Shown here: piece after piece, positions 23,241 to 32,098 of the stretch | Numbering within the stretch: position 1 is the stretch's first letter | Layout of the letters: each line of letters begins with the position of its first letter | Assembly (NCBI RefSeq): GCF_905220565.1 | Contig: NC_059407.1 | Span: 3,410,001 to 3,474,000 of the forward strand | Reading direction: 5' to 3' | DNA length: 64,000 nucleotides | Origin: Melitaea cinxia | Taxonomy: Eukaryota > Arthropoda > Insecta > Lepidoptera > Nymphalidae | Position numbers and translations under genes: made by a program | Notes under the pieces: generated by a model | Databases searched by the model: none | Told to the model about the DNA's origin: nothing | Seen by the model: only the letters and a program-made list of their open reading frames with translations

Positions 23241-23448
23241 CAAGTAAAACAATAACTACTCTAGTATCTACTCGTAAGTTGTATTCAGTTTTCTTTCATA
23301 ATTTGTTTCATTGACTATTAGGTTGAATACTGTTATTATTCTGTTTTTGTTTTGACATATCTAATAATATTTTTTGTACTTGTTTGTTGTGTGTGTGTTG
23401 TTTGTATTTGTTATTGTAGCCAGGTTGTTGTAGTATTTCCTTGCAAAA

Positions 23449-23501
23449 AAAGAATTATCAAAATCGGTTCATAAACGAAGAAGTTATCTCCGAACATACA
23501 T

Positions 23502-23544
<43 letters not shown>

Positions 23545-23585
23545 GGTCGAATTGAGTAACCTCCTCCTTTTTTTGAAGTCGGTAA
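23449..23585 (-). repeat. AACCGACTTCA-family piece with (TA)n
   Basis: The minus strand reads ACCGACTTCAAAAAAAGGAGG, TTACTCAATTCGACCGT, a TA run (23505-23545), then ATGTTCGGAGATAACTTCTTC, as at 4256-4400. It is one half of an element only. Confidence 0.65.
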
Positions 23586-23939
23586 AAAAAAATTGCGTCT
23601 GTTCATTAAATATTTAGGACTTTTACAGATAACTAAGAATTTTGTTCAATTATCTTCGGCCCTGCCGTAATTAAAAGAGTAATTTTGTTCTTCCGTATTC
23701 ATCTCAATAAAGTCTTTAATTTGAGAGGGATCCATATAATGAGGGAGGCAAAAATAATTGGACAGTCATTTTGGAATTTATTATTTACAATAGTTTTTTT
23801 TTTACGTATTCATTTCTCAATAAATATATTTATGGATGATATGATGGCTGAGGGGTACGTGCATACACAGCATTTCTTCTTTTTTTTTCATAAAAAATAG
23901 CAACTAATATTATAAAGAGGTAAAGTTTCTAACTTTGTT

Positions 23940-23943
23940 TGTT
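23940..23943. repeat. Target site duplication TGTT (left)
   Basis: TGTT directly precedes the left LTR and recurs at 29873-29876 after the right LTR. Four bases is a usual length for Ty3/gypsy integration. Confidence 0.85.
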
Positions 23944-24066
23944 TGAGGTGTGAGGTACGGGGAGATACAGTAAAAGGCGCACAAGTGTTCCGGACAACGT
24001 TCTGATTTATTCTGCCTACATATAATGAAAATACATGTCTTATAAACTAAATGTTACTACACTACA
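23944..24066 (-). repeat. 3' LTR (123 bp)
   Basis: Bounded by TG...CA and identical to 29750-29872 by eye. A minus-strand AATAAA lies at 24011-24006. A length of 123 bp is very short for an LTR of this type of element. Confidence 0.9.
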
Positions 24067-24246
24067 CCACCGGGGCAAAATAAAAAAATAAAAATTAATT
24101 ACATAATTAAGTTTTTTTTTTTTTTGTATAAGTATATAATGTAAATATGAAAAGTTTTAATAAGTAAAAGTAATAGTAATAAAACAATTAGTATGTATCT
24201 AAATATAGTATACAATAATTTGAAATGATTTAGAAATAAACATTAA

Positions 24247-27200
24247 TTATTTATCTTTTACAAAAAGTTTTGTTCTATTTTTATGAATAATTTCAATTTT
24301 ATTATTTCTCAAAATTTTTACATTTGGTTCCTGCTCTTCAATAACTAAATACGGGCCATTATACAAGGTATCTAATTTTCCTCCTGTTTCATTTTTTACT
24401 AATAACATATCATTTGGTTTGTATTTTATTTTATTTACCTTTTTATCATATTTCTGTTTTCTTTTCTCTTTAGACTTTAACAAATTTTCTCTCGCATCCC
24501 TATTAGCTGTCTGTAACCTGTACTTTAATTCTAAACTGTAATTGTCTGGATTGTATAAAGGTTCAATGTCAGAAGAAATTCTACTAGGTATTTCACATGA
24601 TTTTCCAAAAACTAACTCGTATGGTGCATATCTTGTACTTGAGTGAATTGTATTATTATATGTAAAACACCAAAATGGTAGCCATTGGCTCCATGTCTCT
24701 GGATGGTTATCACATTGTATGCGCAAAAATGAACCTAAATGTTTATGTGCATTTTCAAGAGAACCAATAGTTTGATGATGGTATGCAGTAGAACTTAGTT
24801 TTTCTATATTTAGTAACTTACAAACCTGTTCCATTGTATCCGATACAAATTCAGTTCCACGATCCGTAGTGATGACCTTTGGGATTCCGAACCTTAAAAT
24901 GAAATTATTCACAAAATTCTTAGCTATACTTACCGTTTCCTTATTTCTAAGAGGATATGCCTCTACAAATTTACTTAATTCACATTGTATTGTTAATATA
25001 TATTTATTATCTTCTAAATCTCTATCTAATGGACCTATTATGTCTAGAAAAACTTTTTCCAAAGCAGAACTAGCTGTGGTTGTAATAACTAGGGGTTCCT
25101 TAATATGCCTAGAATGTTTACTTTTTTGACATTTTTCACACTTTCTAACGTAACTCTTAACATCATTTTCTATTCCTGGCCAGTAGAATTTACGTTTTAT
25201 GTTATTTACCATTCTGCGAATCCCAGCATGTCCGCTTGTGGGTAGCAGATGATAGTCGTTCATAATAAATTGTTTTTCCTCGTCACTATCTATTCTTTTT
25301 ATACCTTTCAAAATACAAATCCTTGGACCGTTATATTTATTTTTACTTTTTATTTCTTCTATAAGACTCCTTATAAATAACGCGTTATCTTCTTTCTTTA
25401 TAATGCATATTTCTCTAATTTCTAACTTTTCACATATTTTCCTCAATTTTTCCACAAAAACGTCTCGCGTATAATGTGCTTTAAAATCAAGGTTAACATA
25501 TAATATATTTTTATTTTTATTAAATGCGAAACATTCAGATTCGACATTCATATATTTTTTCTCTTTCATTTTCCTTAGTTCTTTTCCTTGTATTAAACTT
25601 AACTCAACTGATCCACTCGGTATTCTAAGTATTTCCACAACACTTGGTTGATCAGGCCAATTGTTCGGGTCAATACTTGGAATATCGCTTATCATTCTAT
25701 CATCTCCACTTTCATTCTTTCTTTCTGCCTCTTTTACTTTCTTAGCCTGTGCTCTTGTTGTTACTGCTAATAACCTTTCATTCATAGCTTTCAAATCTTG
25801 GGAAGTCATACTTATTCGCGATAAAGCGTCCGCTATTACATTTTCTTTACCTTTCACGTATACTACTTTAAAATCATACTCTTCTAGTGCTAACCGAAAT
25901 TTTAAAAGTCTACTTGAAGGGTCTTTTAGTCCAAATAGGTATATAAGGGGTTTATGATCCGTCATAATAGTAAAAGTACGTCCAAATAAATATGGTCGAA
26001 AATATTTTACACTCCAAACTATGGCAAGTAGTTCTTTCTGTATAGTTGGGTAATTTAATTCAGCTTTATTCAAAGGTCTACTAGCATATGCTACAGCTCT
26101 CATGTTATTATTACAAAGTACTGCACCTATTGCTGTCCCTGAAGCATCAGTTTGTAATATAAATTCTTTTGAAAAATCAGGGTATTGTAGAATGGGTGGA
26201 TTTATTAAAGCATTTTTCAAAATATTAAATGATATCTCACATTGTTCAGTCCACTCATATTTGACATTCCTCCTACAAAGTTTATTTAAACAATTAGTTA
26301 ATTCAGCAAAATTTTTAATAAACTTTCTATAGTAATTACACATTGCCACAAAACGTCTCAACTCATCGACGTTCGTCGGTATTGGGTAATTTTGAATAGT
26401 CTTAATTTTGTCTTGGTCTGGTTGAATTCCTTTAGAGGATATCGTATGGCCTAAATATAATAGTTCTGTTTTTAAGAATTGACATTTACTCGGATTTAGT
26501 TTGAGATTGACTTTACGTAAGCGTTCGAAAATTTCTATTAAGTTTTTATTATGTGATTCTAAATTTCTTCCGAAGCAAACACAATCGTCTAAATAAATAA
26601 AACAATTTATATAGTTAAGACCTGACATAGCTACTGACATGACTCTAGAGAAAGCGCTGGGACTGATCTTTAGCCCCATAGGTAGACGTTTCATTTGAAA
26701 CTGACCTGTACTAGTTGTAAATGATGTGATTGGTCTAGATTCGGGTTTTAATGAACATTGATAATATGATTGACTTAGGTCTAAATGAGAGAAATAAATT
26801 GCGCCTGATAACGAATCCAATATCTCTGTTATGTTTGGTAATGGAAATTTATCATCCTGTATTACTTCATTTAACTTTCGATAGTCTATAACTAATCTCC
26901 ACTTTTTATTATTTTTGTCATCTGATTTTTTGGGTACTAACAATATCGGACTGGACCATTCACTTTGTGATGGTTCTATTATGTCATCAGCTAACATTTG
27001 TTTAATTTGTTTATCTACTTCAGGTTTTAAACTATGTGGTAATCTATATGGTTTTATATAAACTGGATTTACATTTCGTTTCAAATTAATTGATTGTTCA
27101 CACAAGTTAGTAGTCGTAAGCTTATCACCGGGTAAATAAAATATGTCAGCATACTTTGAACAAATACTCTCTATACTGTTACGTTCACTTGTACCTAAGT

Positions 27201-28290
27201 GATCAAGTTTCAAAGATTGCAACAATGTTTTTGCACGTGTAGAGTTCGAAGTACACTTATCAAAAGAACAAACATTATACTCTTTTAATGGTAATAGCTG
27301 AGGTTGAAAAATTGGAATAATAATTTCTTTGTCACTAGTATTCATTAATCTAATAGGTATTATGTTATTTTTTGGTTTTACTATTAAACTAGCTAAAAAT
27401 AAATTTTCTTGTAATTCTTCCTGTACAATCACACTATCTTCTTTCACATCTGAATTTAACTTTATATAATGAATAGTTTCGCATCGTGCTGGTATCGTTA
27501 TATAGTCTGTACATAATTTAGGTGAAGTATATAATGGTATCTGGCTTTGTTTTTCATTTGTTAACATTAATATATTTTTCTCTAAATCGATAATCGAATA
27601 AAAATTGTTTAGAAAATCTAACCCAATTATTCCATCTGATTTACAAGGTAATTCCTCAAACAAATAAAATTTGTGTTCATAATTAGTTCCATCTAACGCC
27701 TGTAAAGTTAAATAAACATAACCCTCTGAATATGTCTTGCCACCTATACCGTTAATGACTATAGGGTCTTTATGTATCGGTGTATGTTTCGATAATATAC
27801 TACTACGAATAGCCGATAAAGATGCACCGGTATCTAGTAACCACGAACATTTTTTACTATAGATATTTAAGAATATGTATTTTACATTGTTTTCGTAATT
27901 TAAAATATAATTTTTAGTCCCGAAAAAACTGTTTCGGTTCAGTAGTTTTTTCTTCTTCAAGTTGTACCGAACAAATATTTTGCTTACTACGGTTACCGCT
28001 ACTATTGTAAATTCGACGGGGACCTCGAGTCGGGGTCGAGTGGTTTTTGTTAGAATAATATCCTGAATTATTATAATTATTTTTAACATACATACCTGTA
28101 CGAGGGGTATTATTGAGATTGTTGTTCCGTCCACGATGTGAGTAAAAATTAGTTTTATTGGTTCGTCCGCCTCTGCCTCTTTGGGAAGACCTATAGTAGG
28201 GGATTCGATTACCTCTTCTTTGCGCGTTGAATATATTGTTAGACGATGAAGGTTGTCCCAACTCCTCGTCTTCAGCAGCACGGACTGCAT
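24247..28290 (-). CDS. pol: Pol polyprotein: protease, reverse transcriptase, RNase H, integrase
   Basis: This frame is open for 1347 codons, but the first ~125 overlap gag and are just gag read out of frame. Real Pol starts after a frameshift before 27914. Counting from 28290: aspartic protease LLDTGAS (DTG at 153-155) with GIIGLDFL at 220-227; RT with LDLSQSYYQ (503-511) and YLDD (566-569); RNase H with TDAS (714), E753, D778 and D821; integrase zinc finger H1014/H1021/C1051/C1054; integrase core D1083, D1143 and E1179 with the D-35-E spacing; and a GPY-type module near 1312. All key residues are present and no stop or shift interrupts it. It makes cDNA from the element RNA and integrates it. 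The product is expected as a Gag-Pol fusion acting in cytoplasmic particles and the nucleus. Confidence 0.93.
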   Translation of the reverse strand: MQSVLLKTRSWDNLHRLTIYSTRKEEVIESPTIGLPKEAEADEPIKLIFTHIVDGTTISIIPLVQVCMLKIIIIIQDIILTKTTRPRLEVPVEFTIVAVTVVSKIFVRYNLKKKKLLNRNSFFGTKNYILNYENNVKYIFLNIYSKKCSWLLDTGASLSAIRSSILSKHTPIHKDPIVINGIGGKTYSEGYVYLTLQALDGTNYEHKFYLFEELPCKSDGIIGLDFLNNFYSIIDLEKNILMLTNEKQSQIPLYTSPKLCTDYITIPARCETIHYIKLNSDVKEDSVIVQEELQENLFLASLIVKPKNNIIPIRLMNTSDKEIIIPIFQPQLLPLKEYNVCSFDKCTSNSTRAKTLLQSLKLDHLGTSERNSIESICSKYADIFYLPGDKLTTTNLCEQSINLKRNVNPVYIKPYRLPHSLKPEVDKQIKQMLADDIIEPSQSEWSSPILLVPKKSDDKNNKKWRLVIDYRKLNEVIQDDKFPLPNITEILDSLSGAIYFSHLDLSQSYYQCSLKPESRPITSFTTSTGQFQMKRLPMGLKISPSAFSRVMSVAMSGLNYINCFIYLDDCVCFGRNLESHNKNLIEIFERLRKVNLKLNPSKCQFLKTELLYLGHTISSKGIQPDQDKIKTIQNYPIPTNVDELRRFVAMCNYYRKFIKNFAELTNCLNKLCRRNVKYEWTEQCEISFNILKNALINPPILQYPDFSKEFILQTDASGTAIGAVLCNNNMRAVAYASRPLNKAELNYPTIQKELLAIVWSVKYFRPYLFGRTFTIMTDHKPLIYLFGLKDPSSRLLKFRLALEEYDFKVVYVKGKENVIADALSRISMTSQDLKAMNERLLAVTTRAQAKKVKEAERKNESGDDRMISDIPSIDPNNWPDQPSVVEILRIPSGSVELSLIQGKELRKMKEKKYMNVESECFAFNKNKNILYVNLDFKAHYTRDVFVEKLRKICEKLEIREICIIKKEDNALFIRSLIEEIKSKNKYNGPRICILKGIKRIDSDEEKQFIMNDYHLLPTSGHAGIRRMVNNIKRKFYWPGIENDVKSYVRKCEKCQKSKHSRHIKEPLVITTTASSALEKVFLDIIGPLDRDLEDNKYILTIQCELSKFVEAYPLRNKETVSIAKNFVNNFILRFGIPKVITTDRGTEFVSDTMEQVCKLLNIEKLSSTAYHHQTIGSLENAHKHLGSFLRIQCDNHPETWSQWLPFWCFTYNNTIHSSTRYAPYELVFGKSCEIPSRISSDIEPLYNPDNYSLELKYRLQTANRDARENLLKSKEKRKQKYDKKVNKIKYKPNDMLLVKNETGGKLDTLYNGPYLVIEEQEPNVKILRNNKIEIIHKNRTKLFVKDK
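27911..27937 (-). promoter_or_regulatory. Candidate +1 frameshift region at the gag-pol overlap
   Basis: The gag frame ends AAA CAG TTT TTT CGG GAC TAA and pol reads AAC AGT TTT TTC GGG ACT AAA, one base forward. The -1 frame meets a stop shortly after, so a -1 slip cannot give Pol. The exact slip site is unknown. The pol frame is open upstream to beyond 28290, so the shift could occur earlier. Confidence 0.55.
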
Positions 28291-29095
28291 CCTTCAACTC
28301 GGAGTAGTCTCGAGCTGATATAATTGTGCTGAGTCGCCTATTACGTAATCCATCTGCAAATCTTTTAATCGCTAATTTTTCATTAATAGGTCTCAATATC
28401 TCACAAGCCTTCGGGTTTCCGTTGCTCTGTGCTATAGTGAGGCCTACAAATAACTCAGATAATTTATCTCCATACTCATGAATTGACATATTATTTTGAG
28501 ATAAGTTATTTAATTGGCTAAGTATCGCATTTGCTGATTTTTTTGTTAATAAAGAATTTCTAATATCATGGATTAAGCTCTTTACATCACTATATTCGCT
28601 TTTTAATTTTAATTTAGCACATTTAGTTAACCTGGTTTTTAATACAAATGAAATTAATAATTTTTTCTGTGTGAAATCTACAAGATATTCATCATACATT
28701 TCAATTCCGTCAATAATTTTTTCAGTAGTTTCTTCCGTATTATCCATTACGGGAATTAAAGAAGTAGCAGTTTTTAAGTCGAACCTATCCATTTTTGTTA
28801 TTTCCGATTTTTCCATTATACTATCCACACAATTAATTTTGTAACTTAAAATTTTATTATATACTAATTCAATGCGTTCTAATATTCCATAAACATAATC
28901 TTTTAATTCAACTTTACATTTTTGTTCGTTAAAAATATTAATAATATCTTTATATTCACGAAATAGTTTTTCAGCTTTTACAATTTTTTTATTCACATTA
29001 TCTGTATATTGTAATCTTCTAGTGGGACCTAATTTCCTTAAATCAATTTGAATTTCACTTAACTTATTTAAAATAATTTCTAATTCTTTTTCCAT
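27914..29095 (-). CDS. gag: Gag structural protein of the LTR retrotransposon
   Basis: 393 residues from an ATG at 29095. The N-terminal half is helical and charged (MEKELEIILNKLSEIQIDLR; LSEIQ and KLFREY stretches), as expected for a capsid-forming gag of this group. The C-terminal quarter (about residues 290-375) is rich in R, G, N and Y (RRGNR, QRGRGGR, HRGRNNN). It contains no CX2CX4HX4C zinc knuckle, so RNA binding probably relies on the RG-rich tail. The ORF ends KQFFRD at 27914, overlapping pol. The pol frame is +1 relative to gag at the overlap. No stops interrupt it. Assignment rests on position and the pol partner, since gag sequences vary widely. Confidence 0.85.
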   Translation of the reverse strand: MEKELEIILNKLSEIQIDLRKLGPTRRLQYTDNVNKKIVKAEKLFREYKDIINIFNEQKCKVELKDYVYGILERIELVYNKILSYKINCVDSIMEKSEITKMDRFDLKTATSLIPVMDNTEETTEKIIDGIEMYDEYLVDFTQKKLLISFVLKTRLTKCAKLKLKSEYSDVKSLIHDIRNSLLTKKSANAILSQLNNLSQNNMSIHEYGDKLSELFVGLTIAQSNGNPKACEILRPINEKLAIKRFADGLRNRRLSTIISARDYSELKDAVRAAEDEELGQPSSSNNIFNAQRRGNRIPYYRSSQRGRGGRTNKTNFYSHRGRNNNLNNTPRTGMYVKNNYNNSGYYSNKNHSTPTRGPRRIYNSSGNRSKQNICSVQLEEEKTTEPKQFFRD

Positions 29096-29277
29096 ATAGT
29101 TTTAAACTTACAGTCAATATTACACATAGTTCTTACATATTTTACGTAAATATGGTATGAAATCTATACACAGAAATTAACAATAGAGGGGAGGGAAAGG
29201 TTTTCACTTCACATATTTTCACTTTTCATTTATATTATTATTACTTTTTAACTTTTACTTTCACTATTCACTTTTCA

Positions 29278-29580
29278 CTATACCGTATCTCCTCCGTCAG
29301 CGTTTGTAGGGTTGAATCTGCCAGAAAACCTCTGCCGAATTCTCGTAAAAAATTCAGACTGCATTCTTTTTTCTATCCATTTCCTTTCTTTATTTCTCCA
29401 GCTTTTCCATGCCAAGTAAACCATAGTACAAATAAAAATTATTAGGGCCACGGTGATTAAAATATTACTCGTTTTTATGTTACTTTCGATTTCTGTAATT
29501 CCTCCAGTGTTACTCCCTGCAGCGGCATTCTGCGTTATTAATATTTCCTTATCTTCGTTTTTCGAGTAATTTTTCCCCAT
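29278..29580 (-). CDS. Small membrane protein ORF between the 5' LTR and gag
   Basis: 100 residues, starting MGKNYSKNED: glycine at 2 and serine at 6 fit the N-myristoylation pattern MGxxxS. Residues 38-58 (SNILITVALIIFICTMVYLAW) form one strong transmembrane segment. A basic stretch follows (KSWRNKERKWIEKRMQ), then a polar end (DGGDTV). The ORF lies 182 bases upstream of gag and is the first ORF in the genomic RNA, so it would need its own translation, a spliced RNA or reinitiation for gag. I do not recognise a family and do not assign a function. Extra 5' ORFs have been described in the mdg1/412 group, to my knowledge also without clear function. It is intact in an element that looks young, which argues for use. 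It is not an env: it is too short and on the wrong side. Confidence 0.65.
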   Translation of the reverse strand: MGKNYSKNEDKEILITQNAAAGSNTGGITEIESNIKTSNILITVALIIFICTMVYLAWKSWRNKERKWIEKRMQSEFFTRIRQRFSGRFNPTNADGGDTV

Positions 29581-29731
29581 ATTATTTATTAATTAGATAT
29601 AGTTTTAATGAAAGTCTCACTTTATTCACTGCTCGTTATAAATTATAAATTCTTTAAAAGTTGCACCGAGGCACACTGGAATCCGTCGCGTTTGCGTTTT
29701 GCGTCGGTCACCCGACACTCGCAACCGCCAC

Positions 29732-29749
29732 GGCATGGCAGGGTCGCCA
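29732..29749 (-). promoter_or_regulatory. Primer-binding site directly downstream of the 5' LTR
   Basis: The minus strand reads TGGCGACCCTGCCATGCC immediately after the LTR. It begins TGG, the complement of a tRNA CCA end, with no spacer. The complement ...TGGCAGGGTCGCCA resembles the 3' end of insect tRNA-Arg; that identity is from memory and tentative. Confidence 0.75.
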
Positions 29750-29872
29750 TGAGGTGTGAGGTACGGGGAGATACAGTAAAAGGCGCACAAGTGTTCCGGA
29801 CAACGTTCTGATTTATTCTGCCTACATATAATGAAAATACATGTCTTATAAACTAAATGTTACTACACTACA
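29750..29872 (-). repeat. 5' LTR (123 bp)
   Basis: Identical to 23944-24066 by eye. On the minus strand it starts TGTAGTGTAG and ends CACCTCA. AATAAA lies at 29817-29812 on the minus strand. Promoter signals are not obvious beyond a TTTATAAG motif. Confidence 0.9.
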
Positions 29873-29876
29873 TGTT
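29873..29876. repeat. Target site duplication TGTT (right)
   Basis: Matches 23940-23943. Removing one copy restores the interrupted repeat. Confidence 0.85.
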
Positions 29877-30112
29877 TGTAGAGGGTAATCTTCGCAAATA
29901 CTGATCCGATCATGAAAATTCTTTCACTAACAGCAAACTACACTATTCAGGAGTAGTATAGGCTATATTTTTTGTTATTGAACAAAAAAAAATGCAAAAA
30001 ATAATAGTATATGTAAATCAGGTCGGGGAAATATGAGCGAGATGAAAACTTTAGTATATATTTGCATCACAAAAATAATAAACACCCAACGAAGTGGGCA
30101 CGGGTCGGCTAG

Positions 30113-31254
30113 TCTTAATAAGAGAACCGTCAATTTTTTACATGTAATTAAAAGATGTTATGTAAATTATTATTGCTACAATTTCCGTTTCTAAAATGTC
30201 CAGAAGCAAATTGTTACGAACCAAAAGATTTTTCAAATTAAACAGCATTTGCTGTTTTAAGCTAAATTTATAATTTTACTTATAGTTTTATTATTAGTCT
30301 ATTACTACAGCAATACTAGTTATAGGTACGTCTCAATTGGTTTGTAGGTCAACATCTGTTGCGAGTTATAATTCCCTTTTAGGAACGATGCTCAAACTTT
30401 TTGCTCTCTTAGTGGGCGTCATTGAAGTCTGTATGGTAAGAATATGCAAAAAGTTATTCCTATTTCTCTTCAATACTGTTTTATATATACATAAATACAT
30501 ATTATAACATAGCATATAGAATAAAAAATATGACGTCATTAATTAGAAAATTTAATCAGATTTTTGCTTAGTCATAATTATATTCTCTCAAAATTTACAT
30601 AATTCATTTCGTTATTATAATTCTCTTCTCTCAAGAGTCTGAACCTGATACTAAGCTTCGTATGATTAAAAACTCGACACAAAGTTCTGGCGAAATATTT
30701 ATTAAATCTTAAATATGTAGTAAATTATATATAACTAAATAGTTAATAGTTAACAAAACTGACTAACTAATGACTAAAAATATATATAATTCAGAAGAGA
30801 TTTAATACATCTTAGACATAAAAGCAAAAATCTGTTAGAAATAAATTCGTAAACATAACAAACAGTAACAAAAAACAAAAATCACTTCAAGTATGAAGCA
30901 CGACAAACGATGGTAAAAATATGCGTAATCTCATGAAATGTGGCCATAAGAAATGAATATCACTGTGAAATCGTAAAACGAAATGTTCCGTGTTATTCAT
31001 GACAATGTCGTCACGGCGTAAGAACTCCGGCCGGACGGTTTATGATTTTTTGATTCTCGTGGTCGCAGATCGTTATTCTGTTATTTTGATTGCTATTGCT
31101 GCTGTTTATTGTACAAGTTTTTAGTGATAAACTTTACTTTTAATGGAATTACCATTAGAAAATCATTATTGAGGCAACATTTTAACTCTAATACGATACA
31201 CATTAAATTGTAGTTTCTCTCTTGTTACATCCTGGTTTACATTGTTTCTAGCCT
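30113..31254. other. No gene seen
   Basis: AT-rich DNA with a short GC-richer patch near 31010-31060 (ACTCCGGCCGGACGGTT) that has no clear reading frame. Confidence 0.45.
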
Positions 31255-31380
31255 GGGTGTATATACATCTTTGTGGGTCTCTCTACAGTGCCTTAGACAG
31301 CACGTTAAGCTAGCTGTCAGCTGTGTTGTTATCTTAAACACCTGATAACCGCAAATTAACCGCAGTAGAGCAGTGTTCTA
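31255..31380 (+). repeat. Degraded middle of the tRNA-SINE
   Basis: GGGTGTATATACATCTTTGTGG, GTCTCTCTACAGTGCCTTAGA, CAGCACGTTAAGC and AACACCTGATAACCGC follow the order of 51760-51870. Head and tail are missing. Confidence 0.5.
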
Positions 31381-31512
31381 TATTGAGGAAAAACCTTTAC
31401 CTAGCAGAAGAATATTTAATGCCTGATTTAAACAATAAATACCAAATAGTATTATATATAACAAATAATAATATCTACTACATCTCTACTATAAATAATA
31501 TAATACAAATAT

Positions 31513-31640
31513 CATCACTTATCATTTCAGCCTATCGCAGTCCACTGTTGGACATAGGCCCCACAAGTTCGCGCCAAATGGCGTGAACTCATGTGTGTTG
31601 CCCATAATCACCACGCTGGGCAGGCGGGTTGATGACTGCA
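31513..31640 (-). mobile_element. Short RTE derivative, truncated
   Basis: The RTE 3' end (CACTGTTGGACATAGGCC) is at the left, then the derivative's AAATGGCGTGAACTCATG and CACCACGCTGGGCAGGCGGG block, stopping at about 31640. The 5' two-thirds of the family is absent. Confidence 0.7.
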
Positions 31641-32014
31641 ATATAAATATATATATGTCTGTAACCTTTATATATACAAATACAAAAAAAAACGGTAAAA
31701 TATTGCCGTGTATTCAAACGCTTGAAAACTTATGAATAAGTTCTAACACAATTTACTGTTTGACGAAGATATTTGTCGTGAAAAACTATTAGAAAATGTT
31801 CCGAAAATAGTCGGACTTAGCGCCGCCTTCACACTGTGACACAATAAACGTGGGCCTATTGAAAGATGAAACTCTTTATACGTAGAAATAATTTTTAAAA
31901 TATATTATAAAACGAATTACAACGATATCAAAAGGAAAAGATTTCGTTTGTGATAAATTCTAAAATGATTAGGCCTACCCTATTTATATATTTTACCTTT
32001 AATATCTCAAATAA

Positions 32015-32085
32015 TATATAGGCATAGGCTTCTTTTCCCATGTAGGAGAAGGATAAGAGCTTAATACACCACGCTGCTCCAGTGC
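32015..32085 (-). repeat. tRNA-SINE 3' tail fragment
   Basis: TTCCCATGTAGGAGAAGGAT and ACACCACGCTGCTCCAGTGC match the minus-strand SINE copies at 35519 and 42031. It lies directly beside the RTE fragment. Confidence 0.65.
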
Positions 32086-32098
32086 TTTCACCTTAATA

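Larger units (their letters stand above)
23944..29872 (-). mobile_element. Complete Ty3/gypsy-type LTR retrotransposon, probably of the mdg1/412-like lineage
   Basis: 5929 bp on the minus strand. In order: 5' LTR (29872-29750), primer-binding site, a 100-codon membrane-protein ORF, gag, pol, 3' LTR (24066-23944). The pol domain order protease-RT-RNase H-integrase is that of Ty3/gypsy elements. The LTRs look identical base for base and both main ORFs are free of stops, so the insertion should be recent and may still be active. No env ORF follows pol. The lineage is inferred from the integrase and RT wording, the arginine/glycine-rich gag end lacking a zinc knuckle, and a tRNA-Arg-like primer site; a phylogeny is needed to confirm it. 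The polypurine tract before the 3' LTR is weak. Confidence 0.93.
23903..30112 (+). mobile_element. Helitron-like family A copy split by the LTR retrotransposon
   Basis: The left piece 23903-23943 (ACTAATATTATAAAGAGGTA...TTTGTTTGTT) and right piece 29873-30112 (TGTTTGTAGAGGGTAATCTT...GGCACGGGTCGGCTAG) together align end to end with 17978-18252 once the LTR element and one TGTT are removed. The 3' end CTAG is at 30109-30112. The left tip differs from the TC start of the other copy, so it is mutated or truncated there. Confidence 0.85.

Noticed and set aside
24067..24246. An env gene after pol
   Set aside because: Only 180 bases lie between the pol stop and the 3' LTR, and no ORF is present. 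The upstream membrane ORF is too small and in the wrong place to be env.
24869..26332. Plus-strand ORFs inside pol
   Set aside because: They are antisense to an intact, clearly recognisable pol ORF.
29608..29811. Plus-strand ORF crossing the 5' LTR
   Set aside because: It crosses the primer-binding site and LTR on the opposite strand and has no domain.
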